A stretch of 64,000 nucleotides of DNA from Lactarius indigo (taxonomy: Eukaryota; Basidiomycota; Agaricomycetes; Russulales; Russulaceae): NCBI GenBank assembly GCA_025766275.1, contig JAFKAC010000068.1, positions 248,001 to 312,000 of the forward strand, read 5' to 3'. Position numbers and translations under genes: made by a program. This document shows, piece by piece, positions 12,215-22,991 of this stretch. Positions within the stretch are counted from its first letter, which is position 1; every line of letters begins with the position of its first letter. The notes below the pieces were generated by a model. It was not told the origin of the DNA. It searched no databases and saw nothing but the letters and a program-made list of their open reading frames with translations.

Positions 12215-12573
12215 GACAAAACGTTCTACGTACGGTTCGAATAGCCCTGTGCCTTCCCCCCTCTAGCTCCTGTCGCCATGGGTAACAGTTAAGACGTTGA
12301 GAGCTTGACGCCTGGCCGCAGTGACGCTCAAGATGACGCTGAAGGCCTGAGGGCGCGCTTCATGAAGACCTAGTCACGCGTGTGTCACAGTCACGACTCC
12401 TCTCCGTTTGACTCCCACGCCCAACTACACGTCCAATTCAGCCTTTGTTAACAGCGCGCGCGCCAATTAACGCTCGCTTGTCTGCTATTTGACGTGTTTG
12501 AACTTTGGCCATCCATCAAAGGAAATCCCAGTCCATCCTACTCCACGAGCCACTTAGCCAGAAAGACAACAAA
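12215..12573. promoter_or_regulatory. Divergent promoter between SNF2 and SWP73-like genes
   Basis: These 359 bp separate two divergently transcribed chromatin genes, so they probably hold a shared promoter. An inverted CCAAT-type element (CGCGCCAATTAAC) lies at about 12458-12472 beside a GCGCGCGCGC tract. I see no clear TATA box. Confidence 0.5.
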
Positions 12574-14231
12574 ATGAATCTGCCGGACCAGAAACTCCCA
12601 AAGTTCGCGCTCCTTTTTTGTGAAATGATTCTGATACTAACTTGAACGCGTCTGGTTCTGCGCATTCTTCACCGTCTAGAAAGAGAAAACTCAATGACCG
12701 CAACCTTCCTGCATCTATCCTATCGGACCCACAACTCTCGGTAGACTCCAAGATGTATCAAGACCTACTAGAAATGGAGAAGAAGTTGGACTGGACGATA
12801 ATGCGAAAGAAGGCCGAGGTGCAGGATGCGTTGGGAAGGACAGCGTCTGTGCGTGCTACTTTCTTTTTCCTTGACCACGTCAGAGAAGCTGTTTCACGCA
12901 GGTAACACGCACACTACGGCTTTTCCTGTCCCATACTGTCTCCGGACAAGCGTGGCAGCCTGGCGAAACGTCAACGCCCGGTACTGCTGACCCACCGAAT
13001 TTCGAAACTGGCCAAGGCATTCCTGCATGGCAGTTGAAAGTCGAAGGTCGCTTGCTCGAGGTAAACCCGCCAAATGACCCTTGACCTTGGTGCACTCACT
13101 TATTCGCATCCACGCAGCTTCCGAATCAGCGAGCCAGAGACAGGACTCCCCCGCGACAGTTCTCCACATTGATCAAGACCATGGTCGTTGAACTTGATCG
13201 TGACCCGGCATTGTACTCTGATAGCAATATTGTCGAGGTACGATCATACGTGCTAATCATGCGAGGATGACGATTGCATGATCCCTCCCTCAGTGGCACC
13301 AAAATCCTTCACACCCCATCCTCGATGGATTTACGATACGACGAACGGGGGACACACCAACGAAAATGCGGCTTATTCTACACTTACTACAACACCCCGA
13401 GCAGTTCCGAGTACTCCCAGAGCTAGGTAGGCGACAGACGGTCATCTGCACCCGTGCCCATCGAAAGTGATCTCTTGTAGGCAACATACTCGGTATCAAA
13501 GAAGAAAGTAAAACAGGGGTTATTCAGGCTTTGTGGACGTATATCAAAACGAACAATTTGCAGGATAAGGTCGACCGTAAACGAATACATGCCGATGCCG
13601 CGCTGCGACCTGTACGTGTGCAGCAGATTAAAGCAACCCCTATGCGCTTACGAGCATTCCCCCTTAGATATTCGGTGCCGAAGTGATCCCATTCAATTTC
13701 TTACCAGAGCTGGTCAACCGCTATCTGGCACCACCAAATCCTGTGGTCATCAACTATACAGTGAATCCATCTATCCCACCCCCAGAACGTCCAACAGCCT
13801 GGGATATAGAGCTGAAGTTGGAGGACGTTGCGTTGAAGTCAAAAATGCAGGGCGTGACCCTAAACCCGTCCCGAGATACTTTACGGGAGTTGACGAGGCT
13901 AGATGACGAAGTTGGTCTATACGATCTACTTGCCTATTCTTTTTGGACTAACCCTCGTCCATAGATCGCGACGCTAGCCCAGTCTCTTCAATCCTCTGTC
14001 CTGAAGAGGCAGTTCCTGCAGTCTTTTGCGGAGGATCCTTCGGGTTTCATCCAGACTTGGCTAGCCTCCCAATCGCGAGACTTGGAATCTATTCTCGGGA
14101 GTGGCCCTAGCGAAGGTGCAACAATCCGCAAGGAGGATCTATCTCGCAGCGAGTTCTTCCGGATGCCATGGGTCGAGGAGGCGGTGGCGATTTGGGACGG
14201 GATGCGTATCGCGAACAAGGTCACGGGATAG
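12574..14231 (+). CDS. SWI/SNF-RSC complex subunit, SWP73/SNF12/RSC6 (BAF60) type
   Basis: This is a nuclear subunit of ATP-dependent chromatin remodelling complexes. Spliced protein starts MNLPDQKLPKKRKLNDRNLP. A helical region follows (DSKMYQDLLEMEKKLDWTI, RTLRLFLSHTVSGQ), then WQLKVEGRLLE. The SWIB/MDM2-like core reads MRLILHLLQHPEQFRV, GIKEESKTGVIQALWTYIK, LQDKVDRKRIHAD, IPFNFLPELVNRYL. The C-terminus has TAWDIELKLEDVALKSK, LAQSLQSSVLKRQFLQSFAED and FFRMPWVEEAVAIWDGMR, as in BAF60 proteins. The start was chosen because intron 1 (12603-12679, unusual donor GTTCGC, branch-like ACTAAC) joins ATG 12574 in frame to the conserved KRKLND. The last intron (about 13909-13965) also keeps frame. All exons are intact. 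Confidence 0.9.
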
Positions 14232-14745
14232 CAACGTATAGCAACCTTTTAACAATTATTTTCTCACGCTTTTGTGTCGTTCGTTCCCACCCTCTACCTA
14301 CCACGCGCCAAGCAAGGCGGGTACTGTACATAGCCGCGACACACCGCGGGGAAGGTGGAGCGGAGGCAATGGAAGCTGTATTCCTAATCAGATGGCACCT
14401 CGGTTGTCCCCTTGAGGACACTCTATCGCCATCCCATGATGTCTCAGAGCGATCCAAAGCTCTAAACTGGTATTTCCAACCGGCGTCGTAGCATCTCCTA
14501 CCGATGATAATGTTTATACCCCGACATCGCAAAATGCGTGTTTGTGGAGTACTGATTACTTCTGGCAATGTTGACTGACTTTTTTCGCCGCATCCCTCGG
14601 ACGGAAGCGCCGCTGTCGACCAACTATGGTAAAGCCGTGGAAAGCGCGGGAGTGGACGCTGTGGGTTCCCCTCAAATTTGACTCGCGTACGTGGACAATA
14701 TAAGCTGATTGGTAGATCTGCCCCCCTTGGTAGAGCATTCGTAAT
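14232..14745. other. Intergenic: 3' flank of SWP73-like gene and MFS promoter
   Basis: The two plus-strand genes are 514 bp apart. Open frames on both strands here are short or lack recognisable domains. I see no repeat or RNA gene. Confidence 0.4.
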
Positions 14746-16975
14746 ATGTCTCTAAAGTCACGCTCTCACGAGACTGTGCACGAACTGCCCTCACAGTCTA
14801 CCATCCTAGCAAAGGAAGACCTCCACGATGAAGGATCTGTCGACCCAGTGTATCAAGCAAAGGCTCGCGTACTCAATCAGGCCCTGCAGGAGATTGGTAT
14901 GGGCAAGTACCAGGTGCGCATCCCCACCGACTTTCGTCCTTACACCGTGGAGACCATATCTCTTTCAATTTAGTGGGGTCTATTCGTTGTTGCGGGTTTT
15001 GGATGGTTCACGTGAGTGCTTGATGATGGTATGCCTTGGTAGGGCCACAGCCTGACACACACTCCTACTGACAGGGACAGCGCCTGGCCGGTAAGCCTCA
15101 CGGGCTCGAATATACGCGGTCTAGTGATACGCGGTCACCTATGCGCAGCTCGTGACTGGGCTAATCCTTTCCCCGACCGTAAACGAGTTCCATTTCAATA
15201 AGCCGTTCTTGTCTCTTGCCACAAATATAGGGCTGCTCGTTGGCTCCATTCTCTGGAGTTTTGGGTGCGATATCTGGGGTAGAAGGTTCGTATACCGAGT
15301 ACCGCTACGTCTTCTGCACACCCTCTGATCTCTCACTTTCATTGTAGATGGTCATTCAACCTTACGTTGTTCATTGGAGGCGTATTTGGGACAGCGATGG
15401 GTGGTTCCTTGACGTTTGTAACGCTCGCGTCCCTCGCCGCAGTTTCCAGCGTCGGTGTTGGTGGAAACATCCCCGTGGATTCTGCCGTCTTTCTCGGTCT
15501 GTCCATCCTGTGCTACTCGTTTCCCCATTTCTGACGTATAAACACTCGCACAGATTTTATACCCAGTTCCCACCAGTATCTACTCACGTTCATGGCCATT
15601 TGGTGGACTTTCGGACAGTTGTTCGGCTCTCTGGTATGTCTTGCATACGAATCGATCCCTTAAATCAGCCTCCCAACTCTTCCTCCTAGGTTGCCTGGCC
15701 GCTTATCGCAAACTTCTCGTGTACGCCAACAGGCCCGTGCACGCGCTCAGACAACATGGGTTGGCGTTATTTTGTTTTCACACTCGGGACGGTTATGCTG
15801 CTATTCTCTTTCGTGCGCCTATTCGCATTCCCCCTATATGAGTCTCCGCGTTATCTCCTAGGGCGCGGCCGGGACGCAGACGCCGTGGCCGTCGTGCATG
15901 AGATCGCGCGATACAATGGAACCGAAACGACCCTTGCGGTCAAAGATCTCGAAGAAGCCGCCCGTGGTGCGGAGGATAAACAAAGTGTGCATAAGTGGCG
16001 AGCGCTGAGCGAAGGCTCACCGTGGACGGGAAAACATGTCCGTACACTATTTGCGACGAAGAAAATGGCCTGGTCTACTACCCTCCTGATCTGGATATGG
16101 GGTGTGTTCTGGTTTAGAACCCAGGTTTTGGTTCTGATCCAACCTTGGGTGGTCAGGTCTCATTGGGCTCGCGACAACCCTTTACAACAACTTCTTGCCA
16201 TACCTGTCAGCACGCATATATGTCGAACCTGAGACGTCCACTGATGTTCCTCATCAGTCTAGCAAGCCGCGGAGCGAAATTCGAAGACGCTACATACCAT
16301 ACGACTTACCGCAACGTCAGTGCCAGCACTTGATCCGAAGGCAGTCACTGACAAATGACTTCAGCAAGTTATTCTCGCTGTTGTAGGGATACCTAGCGCA
16401 ATTATTTCCACATGGACAGTCGAACTACCATATATGGGACGACGCGGGACACTCGCCGTATCGGCAGGCAAGCACGCCTGTCTCTACAATATTGACGTCA
16501 TTCTACAACCCCCTCCCACATCTAGGGCTCACGGGGGCGTTTCTGTTCGCGAGTACGACAGCCCGTAGTTCCCCTGCATTACTCGGATGGAATTGCGGGT
16601 ACGCGCTTTTCAGTAACGTCAGTGAACCAAAACATCACCCCCTTCCTGTGACCTGTTGACGGGAAACCCGCAGATCATGTACGGTGTGCTTTATGCTATC
16701 TCTCCTGAAATCTTCCCAGCCAACCACCGCGGCACCGGAAATGGACTCACTGGAGCCGCGGCCCGCGTTTTTGGCCTCCTAGTACGTTTTTTCTGGCGCC
16801 AACTCCCTCCCGTACGAACTGATCAACGTTCACGTATGTACAGGCACCTATTATCGCGTTATACGCGAACCTTGATACTGCCGTACCTGTATACATTGCT
16901 GGCGCTCTTGTCATCGGTTCAGGTGGTCTTGCGCTGTTGCTGCCGTTCGAGCCTCGGGGTAAAGCATCCATCTAA
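14746..16975 (+). CDS. Major facilitator superfamily transporter, SVOP/sugar-transporter-like
   Basis: This is a 12-helix plasma-membrane or organelle transporter; the substrate is unknown. A cytosolic N-terminus (MSLKSRSHETVHELPSQS) leads into YQWGLFVVAGFGWFTDSAWP, typical of the SV2/SVOP-like clade. Then come PFLSLATNIGLLVGSILWSF, the MFS signature CDIWGRRWSFNLTLFIGG, GVGGNIPVDSAVFL, an ordered YLLTFMAIWWTFGQLFGSL helix and LYESPRYLLGRGRDADAV before the central loop. The second half reads LATTLYNNFLPYL, VILAVVGIPSAI, ELPYMGRRGTLAVSAG and MYGVLYAISPEIFP with HRGTGNGLTGAAAR, ending GGLALLLPFEPRGKASI. About ten introns keep the frame throughout. One of them (16468-16525) appears to be a GC-AG intron. 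It looks functional. Confidence 0.87.
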
Positions 16976-17883
16976 ATTTAATTACGACCTCGTGTCATCT
17001 TCCTTGGGAGAACAAGGCGAGTAGAAAGGTAACGCGGGCATCTTTCCTTTTCTGTTTTTTTACGAACCTGTACTCGCTGGTGTGGCCCCCAAGGTGCCCC
17101 CACATCACTAGACGTGGCAAATCTGTAACATAGCTCGCACTCGCATAGAAATATATGTTCAAGTTCACCCTTATCGAGTAGTTTACGAATCAGACAAAGG
17201 TGGTTCGTTGAGCTTTGTCGTCAAGTAATACAATTCAGATTGTTTGTTCTCCACGGTAATACCGAGGCGGTTTTAGAACTCGAAGTAGGATATAAAGGTC
17301 CTGCAGGATGTATTACAATACTAATGCCTCGGAGCTGAGGGCCAGCTGATTAATATCATTGCGTAGCGAACATACGATCTTAGAAATTTCCACAGAAGTT
17401 CGGACAACTTCGCTAGCTCGTTCTCTTGTTCTGCCCTTGCTTTGGCTGCCTTGGATATGCGGAGCTAGGTCGGAGTCGGCAACCGGGTTGGTGCCTTTTG
17501 CGTAACTCAGGTCCCATCCTGGCACGGCGGAGCCACTCGCTCGCCCAAATCGTTACTCCGCCTCGCATCTGCGCATCTGCCTGTTTGTTACCCTCGATAC
17601 GATGGCTCAATCCCCCAAACTACCAACGAAGATCTTGCAATACTGGCCAGAAGTGAATGCCACGTGAAAACTTAATGACAACCCCCGCTGCTTTTGCGAC
17701 CAAAGTACTCTGGGACCGTTCGTATACGGTCTTCCCACTGATGCGATCCCGTATCCAGACGGAGAGAGCGTCGTCCCGAATCACGGACACATAGTCGGAT
17801 GTTTCATGCCGTGACCTTTTGAGGGCCTAAAAAGTGCGCCCAACCCCACAACATGAGGGGTTCCCACATCCAGATTTTCAACC
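16976..17883. other. Intergenic with a possible decayed retroelement fragment
   Basis: No intact gene is seen. On the minus strand, around 17540-17610, SHRIEGNKQADAQ resembles the 'GIEGNEKADALAK' motif of retroelement RNase H domains, but flanking frames are broken. The rest should hold the MFS 3' end and the promoter of the downstream oxidoreductase. Confidence 0.35.
17413..17610 (-). pseudogene. Possible RNase H relic of a non-LTR or LTR retroelement
   Basis: The only evidence is a short match (HRIEGNKQADAQ) to the conserved RNase H motif in which a His, Gly-Asn and Ala-Asp are spaced as in retroelements. There is no reverse transcriptase beside it and no repeat boundary. It may be chance. 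Confidence 0.25.
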
Positions 17884-20161
17884 ATGCGAGTGACCTTCTT
17901 CTGCACCTTTGGGGCGATTTTTTCTTTGGTGGCTCGCGCTGCCTTGTATGACAATCCTGGGTCATTACCAAAAAGACAGTATGACTACATCATCGTTGGA
18001 GGTGAGCCAAACCTTTCGCAATCGGCTCACAATATAACTTCGCTGACTTATTTTTATAGCCGGTGCGGCTGGAAGTGTGCTCGCCAATAGACTATCTGCA
18101 TCACCGCACAATATGGTGCTCGTGATTGAGGCTGGCCCTAGGTAGGGACTTTCACCAACTGGCCAGTGTTTATTGACCAAGCAGCGAATATATGCTAGTG
18201 ATACTGTTAATCCCACTATCCCGATACCCTTTCTGTGCCCGTTGCTTGCGAATACAGTCGTCGATTGGAACTACACGACCATCCCACAGGCAGGACTCAA
18301 CAATCGAACCATAGCTTATCCGCGAGGGAAGACCCTTGGTGGCTCAACATCAATCAGTGAGTTTGGACCCCGCGTTTCTGACTACGGCTTCTGAAACTCT
18401 GGAGATTACATGGTCTGGAGCCGAGGGCCAAGCGATGACTACGACCGCTGGGCACGTGTGACTGGGGACTCAGGGTGGTCATGGAAATCTATGCAGCCTG
18501 TCATCAAATCGGTTCGCTGTCGACAGGGATCTGCATTCGCGTCGTCTAATACGTGTCTAGATTGAAGAGCTCGTTCCTCCTGCAGACGGTCATGACACGA
18601 CTGGCCAAATCGACCCGCATGTGCATGGCACCTCTGGACCTGTACAGATCAGCGTCCAGGGCTCTCGAGCTGACCTCGACTCGCGGGTGCTCAAAGCCGC
18701 CGCTCGGTTGAGTCACGACTTTCCTTTCAACATGGACGTAAATTCGGGCAATCCTCTGGGCATCGGTAGGCTACCTTCGTCATCGCTTTGGCACGAGCGT
18801 GATTGTTTTGCCAGGTTGGAACCAATTCTCTATTGGAGAAGGCAGGCGGACGAGTGCTGCGACGGCATACCTGAGACCCGTTTTGTCTAGGTCCAATTTG
18901 GACGTCCTCATCAATACCCAGGTAACGAAAGTGCTCCAGACAGGTACAAGGAAAGGCGTCCCGGTTTTCCAAGGTGTCCAATTTGCACAATCGGTCGCTG
19001 GTGAGCGTCTCTAATGCGGGTCGTCGTTCTTCCCGTCACTTACCGTCGAATAAGGTCCAGTGTACACCCTCAACGCAGCTAATGAAGTTATCTTGTCAGC
19101 TGGCTCTGTGAACACACCGCAGCTGCTTATGCTCTCTGGTATTGGGGACAAAGCCCAACTGAGCAAGTTTCATATTAATACTATTGTAAATTCTCCCATG
19201 GTCGGGAAGAATCTGCAGGACCACGTCGTGCTCCCCAACGTTTGGTCTGTGAACGCGACCTTCACCTATGACGACCTTCGGAACGCTTCTATTGTGCAAG
19301 CGTATCTCGCTCAGTGGACAGCCAACAAAACTGGGCCGTTCGCAACAGCGCCAAACGAGGAAATCGGCTGGTTTAGATTATCCCCAAATGATACCATATT
19401 TCGTACCGTGGTTGATCCATCTTCGGGCCCGCGTTCCCCACACTATGAGTTTATCTTCGCTGTGCGTCACTATAATACCCTCTTGCAAGTGGGCTCAAGT
19501 ATTTTCTGGCCACTGTAGGAATCTTTTGCTTCTTTCGTTGAGAAGAGCCCGCAGATTGGACGTTACATGATGATAGCCTCGAACCTCATTACTCCCACTT
19601 CGCGTGCATTTCCTAAAGTTTTTCCATATGATACAGGTTCTAACACTCGCTCTATCGCAGGTGGCACCGTCACACTTCGCTCGGGAAGCCCCTGGCAGGC
19701 GCCGTTGATCGACCCGGCGCTACTCAACACAAAGTTCGACATCGTCGCAATCCGCGAGGCGATCAAAGCCGCCCTGCGCTTCGCCGCCTCACCTGGATGG
19801 GATGGCTACGTCATAGGCCCGTTCGATGATCTCGCCACCGCCACGACCGATGCTAAGCTCGAGGCGTATGCGCGGCGGAATGCCGCGACCGTCTTCCACC
19901 CCGTGGGGACGGCGGCGATGGGTCCAGGGAATTCTTCAACTAGCGTCGTCGATCCGCACCTCGTGGTCAAGGGAGCCATCGGCTTACGCGTTGTCGATGC
20001 GAGCGTATTCGTGCGTATTCCTCCCTGGGATGTATCTTGGTCGCGCATACTAATTGCCATGTTGAATGTTGCGTTAGCCGTTCATTCCTGCATCGCATCC
20101 GCAGGCCGCAATCTATGCCTTTGCTGAGCGCGCGGCGTGTCTTATACTCTCGGCAAGCTAG
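17884..20161 (+). CDS. Secreted GMC flavo-oxidoreductase (aryl-alcohol oxidase / AA3-like)
   Basis: This FAD enzyme of the glucose-methanol-choline family probably oxidises alcohols or sugars outside the cell, and in wood-decay fungi supplies H2O2. A signal peptide (MRVTFFCTFGAIFSLVARA) precedes the FAD-binding segment YDYIIVGAGAAGSVLANRLS, which is completed across intron 1. Next come YPRGKTLGGSTSIN with MVWSRGPSDDYDRW (GMC signature 1), GEGRRTSAATAYLRPVL and AANEVILSAGSVNTPQLLML with SGIGDKAQL (signature 2). The C-terminal active site has HPVGTAAMG, VDPHLVVKGAIGLRVVDASV and FIPASHPQAAIYAFAER, with the two catalytic His positions conserved. The final intron (about 20011-20078) restores the C-terminus and the stop at 20161. 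Exons are intact. It lies head-to-tail after the MFS gene, but 900 bp away, so co-regulation is not implied. Confidence 0.9.
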
Positions 20162-21220
20162 CTGAGCCAGTCTACATGATTTGTCCTCACTAACACAAGG
20201 TGGAAACCTCCGTAAGTTGCATTCCAGAAATGCACTGTGAAAACGCCAAGTACTATTATTAGTCTACTGTTGCAACACTTTTATAGATGCACGTCTAGCT
20301 CTATATCAACACATTCAATTTTAATGATTATTCTGCCAATGGGGAGCCTATCCTCTCCGCTACAAGATGGTGCCATGGATCATACAAAAATGTGTAAAAC
20401 CCACTAGAGAGGGAACCTTGCTTGACAAGGTCCCATGGTAGGTCGAAATTCTGACCGGATTGACAACGACTCCAAACAATCCTAATTTGAACAAATTACT
20501 GTACTTGACGTCATACATTTTCACGCTTTGAACAAATACATTCTGTTTGCGGTCTTTATCCAGAGAAGGGAAGCATACGATGCTGTGGGCAAAAAAAAAT
20601 CGAATTCGTACGATAGCAAATCAAGAGTGTCATTCATGCAGTTTCGGGCACTCATCGTAAGAAGTCTTAGCGTAAAATACGAAACGTATTTGTCTGTTTC
20701 ACAAAACCAAACACCGAACCCCAAGCAAGGTCCCTGTCGACGAAGTCGACACCTAGTAAACATGAGACACTCATTTTGTTGCTCATTTTTGAACACTTTT
20801 CGAGCCACAGAGTGAGTACTGAAGGTATAATACACAGATAAAGTACTAAAGTATGTTCTATTGGATACATCAATTCCCGATCTTGACATTTGAGGTGTCA
20901 ATATTGCGCGTAGTGTTAGATGAGGCCAATCAGTTGGTGTTGCGTCTCTCGGGTTGGTCTTATTTGGCTGTTGCACCAGTGGACTAGCAACAGCAAGGGC
21001 CAATGGTAACGTAGAGAGCGCACCCACTCAATGCTTGGATATTTTTTATTCGAATACAAAGTATGACATATTGTGTGGTGCTCTTATTTCTGACACTCAA
21101 GAAGATAAATATAAAGGGATATACGACACGGCCAGCGTCATGAGTCGGGATCAAAGGGAGGAATGACGTAAGCATCGAATCTGTTATTATAATTCTCATC
21201 TGCGACGCAGGTGTGAACCA
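20162..21220. other. Intergenic between convergent genes
   Basis: This stretch lies between the GMC stop and the 7TM gene stop. A minus-strand frame at 20521-21027 begins with GTG and has a hydrophobic start (LSTLPLALAVASPLV), but it has no recognisable domain and no ATG, so I do not call it. The DNA is AT-richer than the neighbours. Confidence 0.4.
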
Positions 21221-22991
21221 TCAGGCGATACCATCGATAGTTCGACAACTCGATGGCAATCGAGCGCCAAGGCTCGACATTTCGGTTGACTCAGTTTCTT
21301 TCCCGATCGTCGATTTATCGGCGAGGGTGAAATCCCAGTCTTCTGTGCTATCAGTACCAAAGCCACCACTGGCACGGACGCGACTCTGGGGGAGGACAGT
21401 GCTGCTGGCCATCGTCGCCCCTCTGCTATGCGTTTTAAACCGCAACTCGCCATGGGTTTCCGGTCCTTGGGAATATTTGTCGCTACGGACAGGGTCAGCG
21501 GCGTGATCACTTTAAAAAGGTGACACAGTTCAGATTTCACGTACACCTCCATGTTGTAATTTGCAAGGGACCGGTACATCCGAGTCGCGCAGATTTCCCT
21601 GTCGCCGGAAGGTTGGTACATCCACCACACAGATTGCTTTACGTTTTGGGGCAGCACTCACATGGTGAAAACTGATCAAACGGCGATCAATGATCGATCA
21701 GCATGTGGCTCCCGAATGCTGGGAACAGACAAAAACTTACGCGCAAGATTTTGGAACATCTGAAAAGGGCGCCGTGAGCGCTCTCTGACGTGATGTATAT
21801 TCAGTCTACGCACCAAATTCCATGGATCTGAACATACGGGGTTGAACGTCCAGTTACGGCCAAGTTTGCAACCAAATTCTCTCACCATTTAGATTCAGAT
21901 TGATAAAAATCTGGTCGGGGATAGGTGAGACGAGGGTCTAGCTTCCTGTGAAAAAAGATTTACCGCAGAGGGAAGTTCCCCTATGGTCGCTGCAACAAGC
22001 CATATCAAACCCTAGTTCTACGTTTTAACATAGGATAGCAGACAGGACACGCGCTCAACTTACCTGCACGTACAAATGTCTAAACATGCCGTATTTTGTT
22101 TGATGGGAGCGCAACAGGCCGGCCAGCATTATGATCAGCTGTACGAAATCAGTCGCCACGGTCACAGTGATGTTGTCTCGGCTTTGAAACGTATTTTCGA
22201 GAAGGCATGCACGCGCACTCGGTGACCACGTGGAGCGGACCTTCGTTTAAAAAAATTGGCAAACTTTAGTCACTCGGTAATAAATACTCCATCAGATGCT
22301 CACCTTTACGATACCTATTGATTCATCAACCACATCCATGAGAAAGAACGAGTAATTCGGCAACAATCACGGACCGTATAGCAGGAATCCGACATTGGTA
22401 AGCCACATCCCAATTGTCAGCGCCATTACCAAGTAGTTGCGTCTCCATATGGCGACCCTGATGACCACTTGCGGTTACTGCAGTCCGGAGGGCGACGGCA
22501 AGGTAGAAGAAGCTCACACTCTTAGGGAAATGAGTGCTGATGCACAGGCAAAAGACGTGTAGGCTGTGATCTGAGGATACCCTGAGCTTCCATGAGTGTG
22601 AGATGCTCTTGAGAACGTACGAGAGTCCAGAGAATCCATTGCTAGCTTAGATTAGAAGGGATAGTGAACACCGTTCGGGTATGCATCTTACCTGGCAATC
22701 TATCTGGTGCGTGACGTTGAAACCTACGATGTTGCCGATTGTAGTACCCAATGCTCCAAGGCGACTGACCGAGTACAGCTAGACAACCGTGGTATTACAG
22801 CGACGTCCTAGTGACGCATGGAAGCCTTGGGCGTACCACCAATGTCCATCGAAAATTTCTCTTGCCAGTTATGTATTCCCACTCGAAGTCCATCGTCGTG
22901 AAGAAGTCCCAGCTAAACGAATTTCGATTCTCAGCTAGTGAGGGGGGATAACGGTTGTTACGCACAGGAAAATGCCATCCAGGCAATGCAT
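21221..22991 (-). CDS. Fungal seven-transmembrane protein (DUF6533/6534-like)
   Basis: This is a membrane protein of a large agaricomycete-expanded family of receptor-like 7TM proteins of unknown ligand. The first exon ATG at 22991 (MHCLDGIFL) joins in frame to WDFFTTMDFEWEYITGKRNF, the conserved first-helix motif. Helices follow: YSVSRLGALGTTIGNIVGFN, VVIRVAIWRRNYLVMALTI, GMWLTNVGFLLYG, SRDNITVTVATDFVQLIIML with AGLLRSHQTKYGM, and GLIWLVAATIGELPSAVF with INLNLNDPWNLMFQNLA. The tail begins ATRMYRSLANYN and ends in a Ser/Thr-rich cytosolic segment stopping at 21221. At least nine short introns were needed, some of only 45-60 nt, and a few boundaries in the second half are approximate. The name of the exact family is from memory, but the motif order is characteristic. 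Confidence 0.75.

Noticed and set aside
14746..20161. MFS transporter plus GMC oxidoreductase as a metabolic cluster
   Set aside because: Only two genes, 900 bp apart, with no tailoring enzyme or cluster regulator near them.
20521..21027. Possible small secreted protein or hydrophobin on the minus strand
   Set aside because: Starts with GTG, lacks the hydrophobin cysteine pattern (no CC pairs) and has no supporting exons.
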